From CAWKAV01 sp963847735 (GTDB lineage Bacteria > Desulfobacterota > Desulfuromonadia > Desulfuromonadales > BM103), in contig CAWKAV010000030.1 in NCBI GenBank assembly GCA_963847735.1, positions 1 to 64,000 of the forward strand: a DNA stretch of 64,000 nucleotides, read 5' to 3'. The notes below the pieces were generated by a model, which was not told where the DNA came from, made no database searches, and saw only the letters and a list, made by a program, of their open reading frames with translations. Made by a program: the position numbers and the translations under genes. This document shows, piece after piece, positions 25,610-34,651 of this stretch. The stretch's first letter is position 1; the number at the start of each line of letters is the position of its first letter.

Positions 25610-26059
25610 TCAGGCCGGGCTTTCGAGAATCCCAAAGGATTCAGCGTCAAGGATTTTAACCTTGTTTTCCTGAAGCAACTTGATGGCCAGGTCATTGTCA
25701 CTGAAGCTGAAGACCATGACAGCTTTCCCTGACGAGGTTCCCGCCAGCGCATACATGTAGTCGACGTTGACCTTATGCTGCATCAGCACCTTGAGGACTT
25801 TTGCCAGGCTGCCCGGTGTGTCGTCGATTTCAGCAGCAACCACTTCGTCGACGCGGGCCGGGAGCTGCTTTTCCATCATGACCCGGCGCGCCTTGGCGAC
25901 ATCGGAGATCAGAATTCTCAACACCCCGAAGCCTGAAACATCGCTGATTGACAGGGATCTCAGGTTGAGGTTTGCCTCGCCAAGGGCCTGGGTCGCTTCG
26001 TAGAGACGACCCGGTGAGTTTTCAAGAAAAATCGAAATCTGTTTCAACGTTAGTTTCAT
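25610..26059 (-). CDS. Double ACT-domain protein, copy 2
   Basis: A 149-residue tandem ACT protein starting MKLTLKQISIFLENSPGRLYEAT; GGGAG lies 6 bases before ATG 26059, and a second ATG is 6 bases upstream. It has the same architecture as copy 1 with a conserved IDDTPGSLAKVLK second domain. It starts 38 bases after iorB and is likely part of the ior transcript. Confidence 0.85.
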   Translation of the reverse strand: MKLTLKQISIFLENSPGRLYEATQALGEANLNLRSLSISDVSGFGVLRILISDVAKARRVMMEKQLPARVDEVVAAEIDDTPGSLAKVLKVLMQHKVNVDYMYALAGTSSGKAVMVFSFSDNDLAIKLLQENKVKILDAESFGILESPA

Positions 26060-26097
26060 GCTCATCTCCCTCACCTGTTAACCTGAGCCAATCACAA

Positions 26098-26670
26098 TCA
26101 GGCTGCCGCGCCGCCCGCCAGGGCCTTCAGGTTGATCTCGATCCCTTTACTTTTCGAGATCTGCCTGACGACGTCGGCAATAACCTCTTCTTTAAGAGGA
26201 AGGTACTTCATGACCGACCCGACCATGACCATATTGACCGCCTTGCCGTTGCCGGCTTGCCGGGCGATGGCAAGAGCTTCGATGCCGTGTGCCTCGGTGC
26301 AGGCTGCGGCAATCTGTTGTTCGACATCCTGGGGATAAATCGCCAGGCCGGCCGCAACGGTGCTGGGGTTGATCGATACCTTACTGTAAACCAGGCGGCC
26401 GCCGGGTTTGAGAAAGTGGATGTAGCGCAATGCTTCCAGCGGCTCGAAAGAAATCAGCAGGTCGGCGGTCCCGGGCATGACCACCGGAGAACAGACATGA
26501 TCGCCGATGCGAACAAAGCTGATGACGCTACCGCCGCGCTGGGCCATGCCGTGCACTTCGTTCTGCTTGACGTCCATGCCGCTGATCAGGGCGCTTTCAG
26601 CGAGAACCTTTGAGGCCATCAGAACGCCCTGACCGCCGACACCGGCTATAACAATATTAAAGATTTGCAT
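26098..26670 (-). CDS. iorB: Indolepyruvate:ferredoxin oxidoreductase beta subunit
   Basis: A 190-residue IorB: FNIVIAGVGGQGVLMASKVLAE at the N-terminus, the NEVHGMAQRGGSVISFVRIG segment typical of the family, then a Rossmann-like core. With IorA it converts aryl-2-oxoacids (indolepyruvate, phenylpyruvate, 4-hydroxyphenylpyruvate) to arylacetyl-CoA plus CO2 and reduced ferredoxin. Start 26670 is preceded by GGGAG and overlaps iorA by 14 bases. Confidence 0.9.
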   Translation of the reverse strand: MQIFNIVIAGVGGQGVLMASKVLAESALISGMDVKQNEVHGMAQRGGSVISFVRIGDHVCSPVVMPGTADLLISFEPLEALRYIHFLKPGGRLVYSKVSINPSTVAAGLAIYPQDVEQQIAAACTEAHGIEALAIARQAGNGKAVNMVMVGSVMKYLPLKEEVIADVVRQISKSKGIEINLKALAGGAAA

Positions 26671-28423
26671 TGTTTTCTCCCTCAAGCGTGTGCATCGCGT
26701 CAAATTTGCACATCTGGCTGCAGATACCGCAGCCGTTACAGACGTTGGGGTCGACCCGCACCTTCTGCTTTTCACCGGTAGCGGTCAGACCCAGAGCCAT
26801 GCAGGCAACTTTAAGACAGGCCCGGCAGCCGGTGCACTTGTCCTGATCGACGTTCATGGCGGGCTTGCGGATCTTGTAGCGCAGGATACAGGGGTTCCTG
26901 TCGATCAGCACGTAGGGCCCGGGAGTTTCCAGCCCCTTCCTGATCGCTGCTTCCGTCTCCTTGAGGTCGTAGCTGTTGAGCTCTGCAACATTGTCGATGC
27001 CGAGTGCTTTTACCAGCGGCACCATCTCGACCTTGCGGGTGGGAATGCCCTGCAATGTTGTGCCGGTACCGGGATTTTCCTGGCCGCCGGTCATGCCGGT
27101 GGTACGGTTGTCCATGATGATGACCAGGGCATTGCCGCCGTTGTAGGCCATGCCCATCAGACCGGTCATGCCGGAATGAAAAAAGGTCGAATCGCCGATC
27201 ACGGCCACTGGTTTCTCGCTGCGGCCAGCGATGGCATTAACCTTGGCCATGCCGTGGGCTGCGCTGATGCTGGCGCCCATGTCGATCACCGAATGCATGG
27301 CGTTCATGGGCGGCAGGGCGCCGAGTGTGTAGCAGCCGATATCGCCGGAGACGAAGACCTTGAGCTTGCTTAAGATGGTAAACAGGCCACGATGGGCGCA
27401 ACTGGGACAGAACACCGGTGGGCGCTGCGGCAGGCCTTGCACCGGGCTGGTGGCAGCAGTGTTGACGCCGCCGAGGGCAACCCGGAGGATGTCGGCGTTG
27501 ATCTCGCCGCAGAGCGGCAACTTGTTCTTGCCGATCTCGACCTTGATGCCCATGGCGCGAACCTGTTCTTCGAAGATGGCGTCCATCTCCTCGACGATCA
27601 TCAGGCGCTTGACGCTGGCGGCAAACGCACGGATCATTTGTTCCGGGAGCGGATGAATCATACCAAGCTTCAGGACGGATGCATCGGGACAGGCTTCCCG
27701 GACATGCTGGTAAGCGACCCCTGAGGTGATGATCCCTAATTCGGTATCTCGCAGCTCAATCCGGTTCAAAGGCGTAGTCTCGGCGTATTCCTGCAGCTTG
27801 AGCAGGCGTGCTTCAACCTCGACGTGCTTGATTTTGCCGAAGTTGGGCAACATGACGTACTTGGGAACATTTTTGACCCACTCGCCAATCTGCGGTGCAA
27901 TTTTATCTTGCTGGACAACCACCCCTTTGGCGTGCGAGATGCGCGTCGTAGTGCGCAGCATCAGCGGCGTATCAAACAGCTCGGAAATTTCAAAACCGGT
28001 CTTGACGAAGTCGTAGGCTTCCTGTGAATCAGCAGGGTCGAGCATCGGCACCTTGGCAAACTTGGCGTAGTTGCGGCTGTCCTGTTCATTCTGGGAGGAG
28101 TGCATGCCTGGATCATCGGAGACCATCAGGATCAGGCCGGCGTTGACGCCGGTGTAGGTCAAAGTCAGCAGGGCGTCGGCGGCAACATTGACGCCAACGT
28201 GTTTCATGGTTGAGAGGGAACGACCCCCGGCAATCGAGCCGCCGATCGCTGCCTCAAGGGCGACTTTCTCATTGGGCGCCCATTCACAGTAGACATCACC
28301 GAGCCGGGCGACTTCTTCGAGGGTTTCAGTGCTGGGGGTGCCGGGATAACCGGAGGCGAACACTCCACCGAAATCCCCGAAACCCAGGGCGATGGCTTCA
28401 TTGCCGGAAATAATCTTTTTCAT
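26657..28423 (-). CDS. iorA: Indolepyruvate:ferredoxin oxidoreductase alpha subunit
   Basis: A 588-residue IorA. N-terminal pyrimidine domain MKKIISGNEAIALG...GYPGTPSTE, TPP-binding region GDSTFFHSG...IIMDNRTTGMTGGQ near residue 420, and a C-terminal ferredoxin domain with two [4Fe-4S] motifs (CTGCRACLKVAC and CNGCGICSQMCKFD). ATG 28423 has GGAAGG upstream; the longer frame adds an unlikely N-terminus. It makes arylacetyl-CoA, which would feed the CoA-thioester pathway encoded around it. Confidence 0.92.
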   Translation of the reverse strand: MKKIISGNEAIALGFGDFGGVFASGYPGTPSTETLEEVARLGDVYCEWAPNEKVALEAAIGGSIAGGRSLSTMKHVGVNVAADALLTLTYTGVNAGLILMVSDDPGMHSSQNEQDSRNYAKFAKVPMLDPADSQEAYDFVKTGFEISELFDTPLMLRTTTRISHAKGVVVQQDKIAPQIGEWVKNVPKYVMLPNFGKIKHVEVEARLLKLQEYAETTPLNRIELRDTELGIITSGVAYQHVREACPDASVLKLGMIHPLPEQMIRAFAASVKRLMIVEEMDAIFEEQVRAMGIKVEIGKNKLPLCGEINADILRVALGGVNTAATSPVQGLPQRPPVFCPSCAHRGLFTILSKLKVFVSGDIGCYTLGALPPMNAMHSVIDMGASISAAHGMAKVNAIAGRSEKPVAVIGDSTFFHSGMTGLMGMAYNGGNALVIIMDNRTTGMTGGQENPGTGTTLQGIPTRKVEMVPLVKALGIDNVAELNSYDLKETEAAIRKGLETPGPYVLIDRNPCILRYKIRKPAMNVDQDKCTGCRACLKVACMALGLTATGEKQKVRVDPNVCNGCGICSQMCKFDAMHTLEGENNANL

Positions 28424-28495
28424 CAAAACCTTCCCTTTGTGGTCTGGCTGCCGTGAAGGAGCCGATTGATTGGCACTATTCAAATTCAAAGCAGG

Positions 28496-29839
28496 TTATT
28501 TGGGTCGCCGGTCCTCGATCCGCTTGGCCTTGCCTTCGCTGCGCGCGATACTGCCGGGTGGCACCAGGTTGACCTCGACTGTGATGCCGATGGCGTCTTT
28601 GATGTCCTGCTGCAGGTTGCGCTTTTTGCTGCGTACGGTCGCGACGTCTTCGAGAATATCGAACTCATCGCCCTTGAGGATGTCGGCAGCAGCCTTGACC
28701 ATGAAATCCTCGGTGACTTCGATCTTGACCCGCAACGAGTCCATGGCGCCCTTGCGTTCGACGATGACCATGTAGTGGGGCGAGACTCCTTCGCGTTTGA
28801 GAATGATCGATTCGATCTGCGAAGGGAAGACATTGACCCCGCGGATAATCAGCATATCGTCACTGCGTCCGGAGACCCGATCCATCTTGACGAGGGTCCT
28901 GCCGCAGAGACAGGTGCCGTAGCTGAGACGTGTGATATCACGGGTCCGGAAGCGTAGCAGAGGCTGCCCCTGGTTGGCAATAGTGGTAAAGACCAGCTCA
29001 CCAATTTCTCCCTCCGGCAGCACTTCGCAGCTTTCCGGATCAATAATCTCCGGGTAAAAATAGTCTTCGTTGATATGCAGACCACGCTGCAGTTCCAGGC
29101 ATTCGAAAGAAACTCCCGGGCCGATGATTTCCGAGAGCCCGTAGATGTCGCAGGCCTTGATGCCGAACTTGTCCTGGATCTGTTGCCGCATTGCTTCGCT
29201 CCACGGCTCGGCGCCGAGCACGCCGACCCGGAGCTTGAGTTTACGGAAGTCGATGCCCTGTTCCTCGCCGGCTTCATGCAGATGCATCAGGAACGAGGGG
29301 GTGGACGTGAGCACAGTGCTGCCGAAGTCTTCCATGATCATCAGTTGCCGCTGGGTGTTGCCGCCGGAGATCGGTATCACTGCCGCGCCGACCCGGATCG
29401 CCCCGTAATGAGCGCCCAGTCCGCCGGTGAACAGACCATAACCGTAGATGTTTTGCACCACGTCTTTGCTGGTAATGCTGGCGGCAGTAAAGGCCCGGGC
29501 CATGACTTCTTTCCAGCTTTCCAGGTCCTGTCGGGTATAGCCGACCACGACCGGTTTGCCGGTGGTGCCCGAGGTGGCGTGATACTCGACAATATCCTCC
29601 TGGGGGGCGGAAAAGAGTTGGAACGGGTAATTATCGCGAATGTCCTGTTTGGTGGTGAACGGCAGTCTGCGGATGTCATCCAGAGACCGGATGTCGCGCG
29701 GCAGGATTTTCAGTTCGTCGAGTTTCTTTTTGTAGTGTGGGTTCTTCTCATAGACGTAACTGACGGTTTTCTGCAGCCGGCCGAGTTGAAGGGCCTGCAT
29801 TTCGCTGCGACTGTTTGTCTCCTCTTTGTTCCAGACCAT
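28496..29839 (-). CDS. Phenylacetate-CoA ligase-like acyl-adenylate ligase
   Basis: A 447-residue AMP-forming ligase. The AMP motif is YHATSGTTGKPVVVGYT near residue 95, with GYGLFTGGLGAHYG, YGLSEIIGPGVSFEC and the C-terminal RSDDMLIIRGVNVFPSQIE segment, all typical of PaaK. Length and motif order fit phenylacetate-CoA ligases rather than benzoate-CoA ligases. It activates an arylacetate or related acid to its CoA thioester. It follows the CoA-transferase gene and precedes iorA. PaaK homologues beside ior genes are common in anaerobes. Confidence 0.88.
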   Translation of the reverse strand: MVWNKEETNSRSEMQALQLGRLQKTVSYVYEKNPHYKKKLDELKILPRDIRSLDDIRRLPFTTKQDIRDNYPFQLFSAPQEDIVEYHATSGTTGKPVVVGYTRQDLESWKEVMARAFTAASITSKDVVQNIYGYGLFTGGLGAHYGAIRVGAAVIPISGGNTQRQLMIMEDFGSTVLTSTPSFLMHLHEAGEEQGIDFRKLKLRVGVLGAEPWSEAMRQQIQDKFGIKACDIYGLSEIIGPGVSFECLELQRGLHINEDYFYPEIIDPESCEVLPEGEIGELVFTTIANQGQPLLRFRTRDITRLSYGTCLCGRTLVKMDRVSGRSDDMLIIRGVNVFPSQIESIILKREGVSPHYMVIVERKGAMDSLRVKIEVTEDFMVKAAADILKGDEFDILEDVATVRSKKRNLQQDIKDAIGITVEVNLVPPGSIARSEGKAKRIEDRRPK

Positions 29840-29933
29840 TATTTCACCTCTCAGCTGAATTGTCGTCTTTAGTTAAAAGTCTTTTAAAATAGATGATTAG
29901 GGGGAACATGTCAGCGGGGTGTCGACCGTTCCT

Positions 29934-31271
29934 TTACAGATAATTCAACTTCCTCGCTTCGTCGGTGAGCTCCGCACGGAACTGCGGGTGGGCGACGTTG
30001 ATCAGTGCCTGGGTTCGCTGACGGACGGTCTTGCCATAAAGGGCCGCTATACCGAACTCGGTGACAACAAAGTGGACATGGTTGCGACTGGTAACCACGC
30101 CCGCGCCCGGTTTGAGCGTCGGTACGATCTTACTGACCACGCTGCCATCACGCAGCAGGGAAGTGCTCGGCAGGGCGATAATCGGAACGCCGCCCCTGGA
30201 GCGGGACGCCCCATAGATGAAGTCCAGTTGACCGCCGACCGCCGAATGCATCCTCGTGCCGATACTATCGGCACAAATTTGGCCGGTGAAATCGACCTCA
30301 ATTGCCGAGTTGATCGCCACCATGCGGTCATTCTGCGCCACGACAAAGGGGTCGTTGACATATTCAGTGCGGTGCAATTCGACCAGCGGATTATTGTCAA
30401 CCCATTTGTAGAGCCGTTTGGTACCCAACAGGAATCCACAGATGATCTTGTTGGGATGCAGACTTTTGCGCGAGCCGTTGACGACGCCCGCTTCGACCAG
30501 GTCGATCACGCCGTCCGAGATCAGCTCTGAGTGAATACCGAGATCTTTTTTCTCGAACAGGAATTTCAGGACGGCGTTGGGGAGTGCCCCGATGCCCAGT
30601 TGCATGGTTGCACCGTCAGGAATCAGCTCGGCAATATGGGCGGCGATCTTTTCGACGACTTTCTGATCTGCATCATCCCCCATCGGCATTTCAAAGAGAG
30701 GCGTATTGCATGGCACGATGTAATGCATCTTATCGATATGCATGGCCGTATCGCCCAGAGTGCGCGGCATCTGTTCGTTAACCTGCGCAATAACGATCTT
30801 GGAGACCTCTGCTGCTGAAATGGTGAGGCCAGATTCCGCACCCATGGAACAGAAACCGTTTTCGTCCGGCGGTGAGACATGAATCAAGGCGACATCCACG
30901 GGCAGATGCCCGTTTTTGAAGAGCAGGGGGAATTCAGAGAGCATTACCGGGGTGAAATCAGCCCGTCCCTGGTTGACAGCCTTACGGATGTTGGCGCTGA
31001 TAAACATGGAATTGATGCGCAGATGCCCCTCCATTTCGGGGGCGACATAGTCAGCTGGGCAGATGGTCAGTGGATGACAGATTTCAACACCCCGCAGCTC
31101 TGGCGCTCGTTTGACCAGGGCATCAAGCAACGGTAGCGGTACTGAAGCATTGCCGGTCAGAAAGACACGATCTCCGGATTTGATCGCCTTGACGGCCTCA
31201 TCCGGGGTTGTGATGCGAGTTTGACAAGACTCTTGCCAGTTTGCCTCGGCTTCTTTTGTTCCCAAAAGCAT
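29934..31271 (-). CDS. Acetyl-CoA hydrolase/CoA-transferase family protein
   Basis: A 445-residue member of the acetyl-CoA hydrolase/4-hydroxybutyrate CoA-transferase family. Segments include GIGALPNAVLKFL, the catalytic-Glu region NSAIEVDFTGQICADSIGT, and GGQLDFIYGASRSRGGVPIIALP. It would move CoA from a short acyl-CoA to an organic acid through a glutamyl-CoA intermediate. ATG 31271 has GGAG 4 bases upstream; GTG 31280 is also in frame. It starts 12 bases after the ACD gene. The acceptor is unknown. Confidence 0.85.
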   Translation of the reverse strand: MLLGTKEAEANWQESCQTRITTPDEAVKAIKSGDRVFLTGNASVPLPLLDALVKRAPELRGVEICHPLTICPADYVAPEMEGHLRINSMFISANIRKAVNQGRADFTPVMLSEFPLLFKNGHLPVDVALIHVSPPDENGFCSMGAESGLTISAAEVSKIVIAQVNEQMPRTLGDTAMHIDKMHYIVPCNTPLFEMPMGDDADQKVVEKIAAHIAELIPDGATMQLGIGALPNAVLKFLFEKKDLGIHSELISDGVIDLVEAGVVNGSRKSLHPNKIICGFLLGTKRLYKWVDNNPLVELHRTEYVNDPFVVAQNDRMVAINSAIEVDFTGQICADSIGTRMHSAVGGQLDFIYGASRSRGGVPIIALPSTSLLRDGSVVSKIVPTLKPGAGVVTSRNHVHFVVTEFGIAALYGKTVRQRTQALINVAHPQFRAELTDEARKLNYL

Positions 31272-31283
31272 CGTCTCCACCCC

Positions 31284-33383
31284 TTATTTCAAAGCCTGAA
31301 TGCGGATTCTGCCATCGACGGCAAAGACCTTGTCAGAAAAAGCCATAATTGGATTCAAATCCATTTCCTGAATCATCGGCAGGTCGCCGAGCAGTTGCGA
31401 AACCCGTTGGATCAGTTCGATCACCGCCTGCTTGTCGATGCCCGCTTCGCCGCGGATGCCATCAAGCAGGGCAGAAGTCCTGATTCCTGCCAGCATCTCT
31501 TCAGCCTCAACCCTGGTGACCGGGGCGATTTTGAAGATGACGTCCTTGAGAACTTCGACGTAGATGCCACCGAGACCGAACATGACCAGGTGGCCCAGTT
31601 CCCGTTCGGCACTGGCACCGATGATCAGCTCACGTCCGCCGGGCAGGAATTTCTGCACCAGGAAACCGAGTTCGCCGTGGTGGCCAAGGCGGCCCTGCAT
31701 CTCTTCAACCGTGCTGCGCACGGCTGCGGCGTCCTTGAGATTGATGGCGACCCCGCCCATGTCGCTTTTGTGGTCGATGGCAGCGCAGTCGACCTTGATC
31801 ACCACCGGATAGCCGATTCCGGTTGCGGCCTCGACCGCCTGGCCAGCGTTCTTGACGACTTGCCAGGGGGCGACCGGAATACCGTAGGCCTCGAAGATTT
31901 TGTAGACTTCGAAGGCCGACAGGACTTCGCGGCCAGCTTGCCGGGCCTGTTCAATGATTGTCCTGGCCTGGCTTGTATCGACACCGCTGAAGATTTGTGG
32001 CTGGCCGATGTCGCGTTGCAGAATTTGACCATACCGCACCAGGGCGCCGAGGGCGCGGGCGGCATCACCGGGATTGGCGTAGTAGGGCACTTCGCCCGTC
32101 TTGAGGATCGCCATGGTCTTCCGGTAACGCTCCAGCTTCAGGTTGGTCATGAAATTACAGACCAGCGGTTTGCGGCGCTGGCGGCTGACCTCGACGATCT
32201 CACGGGCGACCGCATCAGTGTCGGTAAAAGGAGCCGTGACGAAGTTGATATAGATGCAGTCGATCTGCTCATCATCCAGCATGACATCGAGGGCGGCGCG
32301 GAACTGCGGGCCGCCAGCCGTGGCGACCACGTCAATGGGGTTCTCCAAAGCTGCCTGGGGAAACTGGGTCTCCCTGAGACGGGCAATCGACTCTTCGCAG
32401 AGTTTCGGCACCTCAATCCCGAAGTCGACCAGCACGTCGGTGGCGATAACCGCCGGCCCGCCGGTGTTGGTAATGATGCCGACCCGGTTGCCGGTCGGGA
32501 TCGGCTGGCTGGAGAAAGCCATCGCGGCGCGGACCATCTCGCCCTCGTCATGGAAGGGCAGGATACCGATTTTTTCAAAAATCAGTTCGGTGGCGATATC
32601 GACCCCGGCCAGTGAACCGGTGTGTGAGGAGGCAGCTTTGGCGCCTTGCTCGGTGCGTCCGGCCTTCATGGCCAGTACAGGTTTTTTAGCTGCCACCTCG
32701 CGGGCCACTTCCAGAAATTCGCGTGGTTTGTCAAAACCCTCGGTATAGAGAATGATGGCCTTGGTTTTTTCGTCGTCACCGTAGTATTGGATGATTTCAG
32801 GAATCGACACGTCGCAGGCGTTGCCGTTACTGGCATAGAGCCGTTGACCAATGTCCAGATCGTCGAGCACCTGCATGATCAGTGCACCGACCCCGCCACT
32901 CAAGGCCACCACCGAGATACTACCCGGCTTGGGGAAGGTGAAGGTGAAGTTGCAGTAGGCGTTCAGATCCGGGTCCGAGTTGATGATCCCTTGGCAGTTG
33001 GGGCCAAACAGCCGGATGCCGTATTTGCGCGCGTTGGCCATGAACTCCGCTTGCAGCCTGGCACCTTCCTCGCCCATTTCACTGAATCCAGCCGAGTTGA
33101 TGATGACCGCCTTGACTCCTTTCAGGCCGCATTCCTCGATGGCTTGGGGAACGAGCTGACCGGGGATAATGATATGCGCCAGATCGACTTCGCCGGGGAT
33201 GTCTGAAATGCTCGGATAGGATTTGAGTCCGCAGACTTCGGCTGCGTTGGCGTTGACAGGGTAGATCTGACCTTTGTAGCCGTAGGTCTGCAAGTTCCTG
33301 ATGATGACGTTGCCGATTGAGAGCTCTTTGGTCGAAGCCCCGATCAGGGCAACCGCTTTAGGTTTGAACAAGGCGTCTAGCAT
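31284..33383 (-). CDS. ADP-forming acyl-CoA synthetase (ACD), fused alpha-beta
   Basis: A 699-residue single chain. Order: CoA-binding domain (KAVALIGAS, residues 5-130), ligase domains containing RLFGPNCQGI and the phospho-His segment KAASSHTGSLAG near residue 255, then a C-terminal ATP-grasp domain (GYPVVIKVDCAAIDHKSDMGGV, GLGGIYVEVLKDV). It interconverts acyl-CoA, ADP and phosphate with acid, CoA and ATP. It could save energy from aryl- or acyl-CoA or activate acids. ATG 33383 is preceded by GGAGGAGAG within the end of the previous gene. ACDs for arylacetates are known; the substrate here is inferred only from context. Confidence 0.9.
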   Translation of the reverse strand: MLDALFKPKAVALIGASTKELSIGNVIIRNLQTYGYKGQIYPVNANAAEVCGLKSYPSISDIPGEVDLAHIIIPGQLVPQAIEECGLKGVKAVIINSAGFSEMGEEGARLQAEFMANARKYGIRLFGPNCQGIINSDPDLNAYCNFTFTFPKPGSISVVALSGGVGALIMQVLDDLDIGQRLYASNGNACDVSIPEIIQYYGDDEKTKAIILYTEGFDKPREFLEVAREVAAKKPVLAMKAGRTEQGAKAASSHTGSLAGVDIATELIFEKIGILPFHDEGEMVRAAMAFSSQPIPTGNRVGIITNTGGPAVIATDVLVDFGIEVPKLCEESIARLRETQFPQAALENPIDVVATAGGPQFRAALDVMLDDEQIDCIYINFVTAPFTDTDAVAREIVEVSRQRRKPLVCNFMTNLKLERYRKTMAILKTGEVPYYANPGDAARALGALVRYGQILQRDIGQPQIFSGVDTSQARTIIEQARQAGREVLSAFEVYKIFEAYGIPVAPWQVVKNAGQAVEAATGIGYPVVIKVDCAAIDHKSDMGGVAINLKDAAAVRSTVEEMQGRLGHHGELGFLVQKFLPGGRELIIGASAERELGHLVMFGLGGIYVEVLKDVIFKIAPVTRVEAEEMLAGIRTSALLDGIRGEAGIDKQAVIELIQRVSQLLGDLPMIQEMDLNPIMAFSDKVFAVDGRIRIQALK

Positions 33384-33384
33384 C

Positions 33385-34632
33385 TTATATTCTCTCCTCC
33401 AGTTGCTCGATGAAGGCTTCGACGTTGGTCCGGGTCTGTTCGTCGGAGACACAGCGCAGATCGTTGAGATCGCCGGAAATCACCAGGCTCGGGATGCCGG
33501 TCTGCTGCTCCAGTCGCTGGGGCATGCCGTAGCGGCTGTTGGAATTGCAGGGACAGGTCTTGGCGTCGTGGTAGATGATGCCGTCGATGTGGAACGTCTC
33601 CAGCATCTTTTTGATGTACTGTTCCTTGTAGTCGTCGGAACGGACAATAAAGAGACCGAGGTAAGCCCTGGCCATGCTGCGTATCGGGTCGTTGGCATCG
33701 AAGTCGGGAAAGATCCAGCTGCTGCAGTAGGTGGAAACCAGCACGCTGGCCTGCAATCCGGCGAACAGTTCGGAATGCTGGCGCAGACGACCCCAGACCG
33801 GCATGCCTTCCCAGTAAATTCGATATTTCTCACTGTCAACCGCACCGACCTTGTCGGTGGCCCGCTGCCTGAGTTCAGCCAGCAGTTGCCGATAATAGTC
33901 GACCGCCTGTTGCGTGCCGCGCAGCACCACCGCCGGGCCCATGTGGATGGTGCCGTCAAAGAAAGTCAGCGGGGCAGGGGTCACCGCGGCGGTTTCCAGG
34001 ACCTGGCGCCACAGCTCGGTGCATTCACGGGACAGGGCGACGGTCTCACGCAGCCGCTGCATGTCCAGTTTGCTGCCGGCAACCTCTTCAAGAGTCGGGA
34101 TCAGTGCTTCAATCTGGCGGGTAACATCGTCGATCAGGATATCGCTGACATCGGTGAAGTTTTTCGGCGAGGTAATGCCGATGCAGGGCACCTTGAGTTC
34201 TTTTGCGTACCAGGAGAACCAGTCCTGAACATCGCGGCACTGGTTGGTGTTGTAGACCAGAATGTCGGGATGGGGCGGGGCCTCGATACCGGGGTAGGCC
34301 CTGGAGAGCGGAGAAACCCCTTTCAGATAGGCGCCGATATCGGCGGTCAGGTAAGAGCAGATGTCGGGAGAGTAGCCGATGGTGTTGGCCTCGGGGATCA
34401 GTTCGGTGGCCATTCGCGTCGCGCCGAGCATGGCGGCGTGGTTCTCCGGAAAATGTACGGCAAACCCCATCGCCCTGAGCAGTTCCGCCGGGCCGACGCT
34501 GGTGCACCATGCGACCTTGCGCTCCGGCGATTTTGCCGCATCGTCAAGGTCGTAGAAGTAGTCGGACATGATTTTCATCATCTGCCCGGTCGCCTCGATC
34601 TTCTTCCTTTGCGGTTGCTTGTCTTCTGCCAT
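33385..34632 (-). CDS. Benzoyl-CoA reductase / 2-hydroxyacyl-CoA dehydratase family subunit
   Basis: A 415-residue iron-sulfur subunit (start MAEDKQPQ, GGGAG upstream; the longer frame overlaps the ATPase gene). Three cysteines in the usual positions, C43 (WCTSVGPAELLRAMG), C92 (YSPDICSYL) and C132 (NTNQCRDV), can ligate a [4Fe-4S] cluster. The FPENHAAMLGA stretch and the length resemble the larger BcrB/BzdO-type subunit of ATP-dependent benzoyl-CoA reductase. HgdB/FldB-type dehydratase subunits are relatives. Such enzymes normally need two different subunits; only one is encoded here. Low-potential electrons would come from the ATPase gene just upstream. Whether the reaction is ring reduction or dehydration cannot be decided by reading. 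Confidence 0.82.
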   Translation of the reverse strand: MAEDKQPQRKKIEATGQMMKIMSDYFYDLDDAAKSPERKVAWCTSVGPAELLRAMGFAVHFPENHAAMLGATRMATELIPEANTIGYSPDICSYLTADIGAYLKGVSPLSRAYPGIEAPPHPDILVYNTNQCRDVQDWFSWYAKELKVPCIGITSPKNFTDVSDILIDDVTRQIEALIPTLEEVAGSKLDMQRLRETVALSRECTELWRQVLETAAVTPAPLTFFDGTIHMGPAVVLRGTQQAVDYYRQLLAELRQRATDKVGAVDSEKYRIYWEGMPVWGRLRQHSELFAGLQASVLVSTYCSSWIFPDFDANDPIRSMARAYLGLFIVRSDDYKEQYIKKMLETFHIDGIIYHDAKTCPCNSNSRYGMPQRLEQQTGIPSLVISGDLNDLRCVSDEQTRTNVEAFIEQLEERI

Positions 34633-34651
34633 GATCGCTCCCTGGATCTTT

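Noticed and set aside
25567..25752. Longer N-terminus for the second PanE-like protein
   Set aside because: The extra residues overlap the ACT-domain gene and lack a ribosome site, whereas ATG 25566 has AGGAG at good spacing and begins just before the Rossmann motif.
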